Part shown: positions 63,731 through 64,000 of the stretch, one piece after another
Position numbering within the stretch: the stretch's first letter is position 1
How the letters are laid out: each line of letters opens with the position of its first letter
Made by a program: the position numbers and the translations under genes
Notes under the pieces: model-generated
What the model was told of the DNA's origin: nothing
Seen by the model: only the letters and a program-made list of their open reading frames with translations
Database searches by the model: none
Source of the DNA: Trissonchulus latispiculum
Taxonomy: Eukaryota; Nematoda; Enoplea; Enoplida; Ironidae
Reading direction: 5' to 3'
NCBI GenBank assembly: GCA_030248195.1
Contig: JASAND010016336.1
Span: forward strand, 1 to 64,000
DNA length: 64,000 bases

Positions 63731-64000
63731 TAGCATCGTAATAAGTATACGAAACGTATCTATAATAGTTTGTCATGTCCTAAACTATCTGTATGCCGAA
63801 TTTCAAATACCAGTGACGAATGAATAGCTTGTTATCGACGGTGCTGTGTTTGGGGCAGCACATACAGCACGGTGGAACCTAGAGAATGCACCAACTAACA
63901 TAGCTACGGTTCCCCCTTACTACAGACATGATTTTCGCCAAGTTTCATATGTTCAGCCGTTTACAGTAAGTCTACAGACAGCGTGCTGTGGTTGCTGCAT
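63731..64000. other. Diverged continuation of the ~153-bp repeat
   Basis: GGTGCTGTG...GCAGCACATACAGCAC near 63839 and GCGTGCTGTGG near 63981 look like decayed units. No gene is seen. Confidence 0.45.

Overview
The window looks like accessory DNA from an invertebrate animal. It has a CR1/L2-like non-LTR retrotransposon with a PHD-type ORF1, at least two host-like spliced gene pieces, and a very dense mosaic of non-autonomous DNA transposons and satellites. There is no bacterial gene organisation, operon, rRNA, tRNA or CRISPR array. A sponge or cnidarian would fit, but the sequence alone does not fix the phylum.

Coding content is small. (1) On the minus strand at 5472-7140 a three-exon gene can be modelled, with matched phases, for an L1-ORF1-like RRM protein. 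(2) On the plus strand at 7287-7693 lies the terminal exon of a protein made of three DUF5648-type repeats, followed by a poly(A) signal. (3) On the minus strand at about 52976-55495 lies a broken LINE: intact ORF1 (PHD finger, coiled coil, RRM-like), an intact apurinic endonuclease domain, then several frameshifts and loss of the reverse transcriptase. Nearly all other open frames are chance readings through repeats.

The rest can be read as nested insertions, many dated by target-site duplications (TSDs) or by 'empty' paralogous sites in the same window. The main groups are: hAT-type elements with 8-bp TSDs (19461-21284, 29075-29254, 31581-33140, 36213-36602, 43331-44117, 46824-47106); a family with 5-bp TSDs, CTGG/CAGG ends and long G or C runs (17371-17781, 20653-21006, 26521-27705, 31926-32204, 35767-36139, 37807-38205); TTAA-flanked elements (10322-12634, 10533-11859, 40026-41043); TA-flanked elements starting TAGCAAGC (15642-18550, 38952-41214); CATAG...CTATG elements with G/C runs (13-15 kb, 36.6-37.7 kb); large fold-back elements (21561-22734, 41217-42955, 62303-63013); elements rich in the palindrome TTCGCGAA; and a Helitron-like superfamily that begins TC plus a palindrome and ends GGAGCATTTTT-N-ACTTG before T (27784-29670, 47247-50332, 56953-57140, 59102-59284, 59295-60048 and others).

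Satellite-like tandem arrays are also frequent: 11 copies of ~125 bp at 22.95-24.25 kb, a 425-bp higher-order repeat at 24.25-25.44 kb, 148-bp units at 51.7-52.3 kb, 155-bp units at 60.2-61.5 kb and ~153-bp units at 63.2-63.7 kb. The oddest single object is a 951-bp insert at 34011-34961: three tandem 338-bp units built almost wholly of short perfect hairpins, flanked by a 5-bp TSD and lacking terminal inverted repeats.
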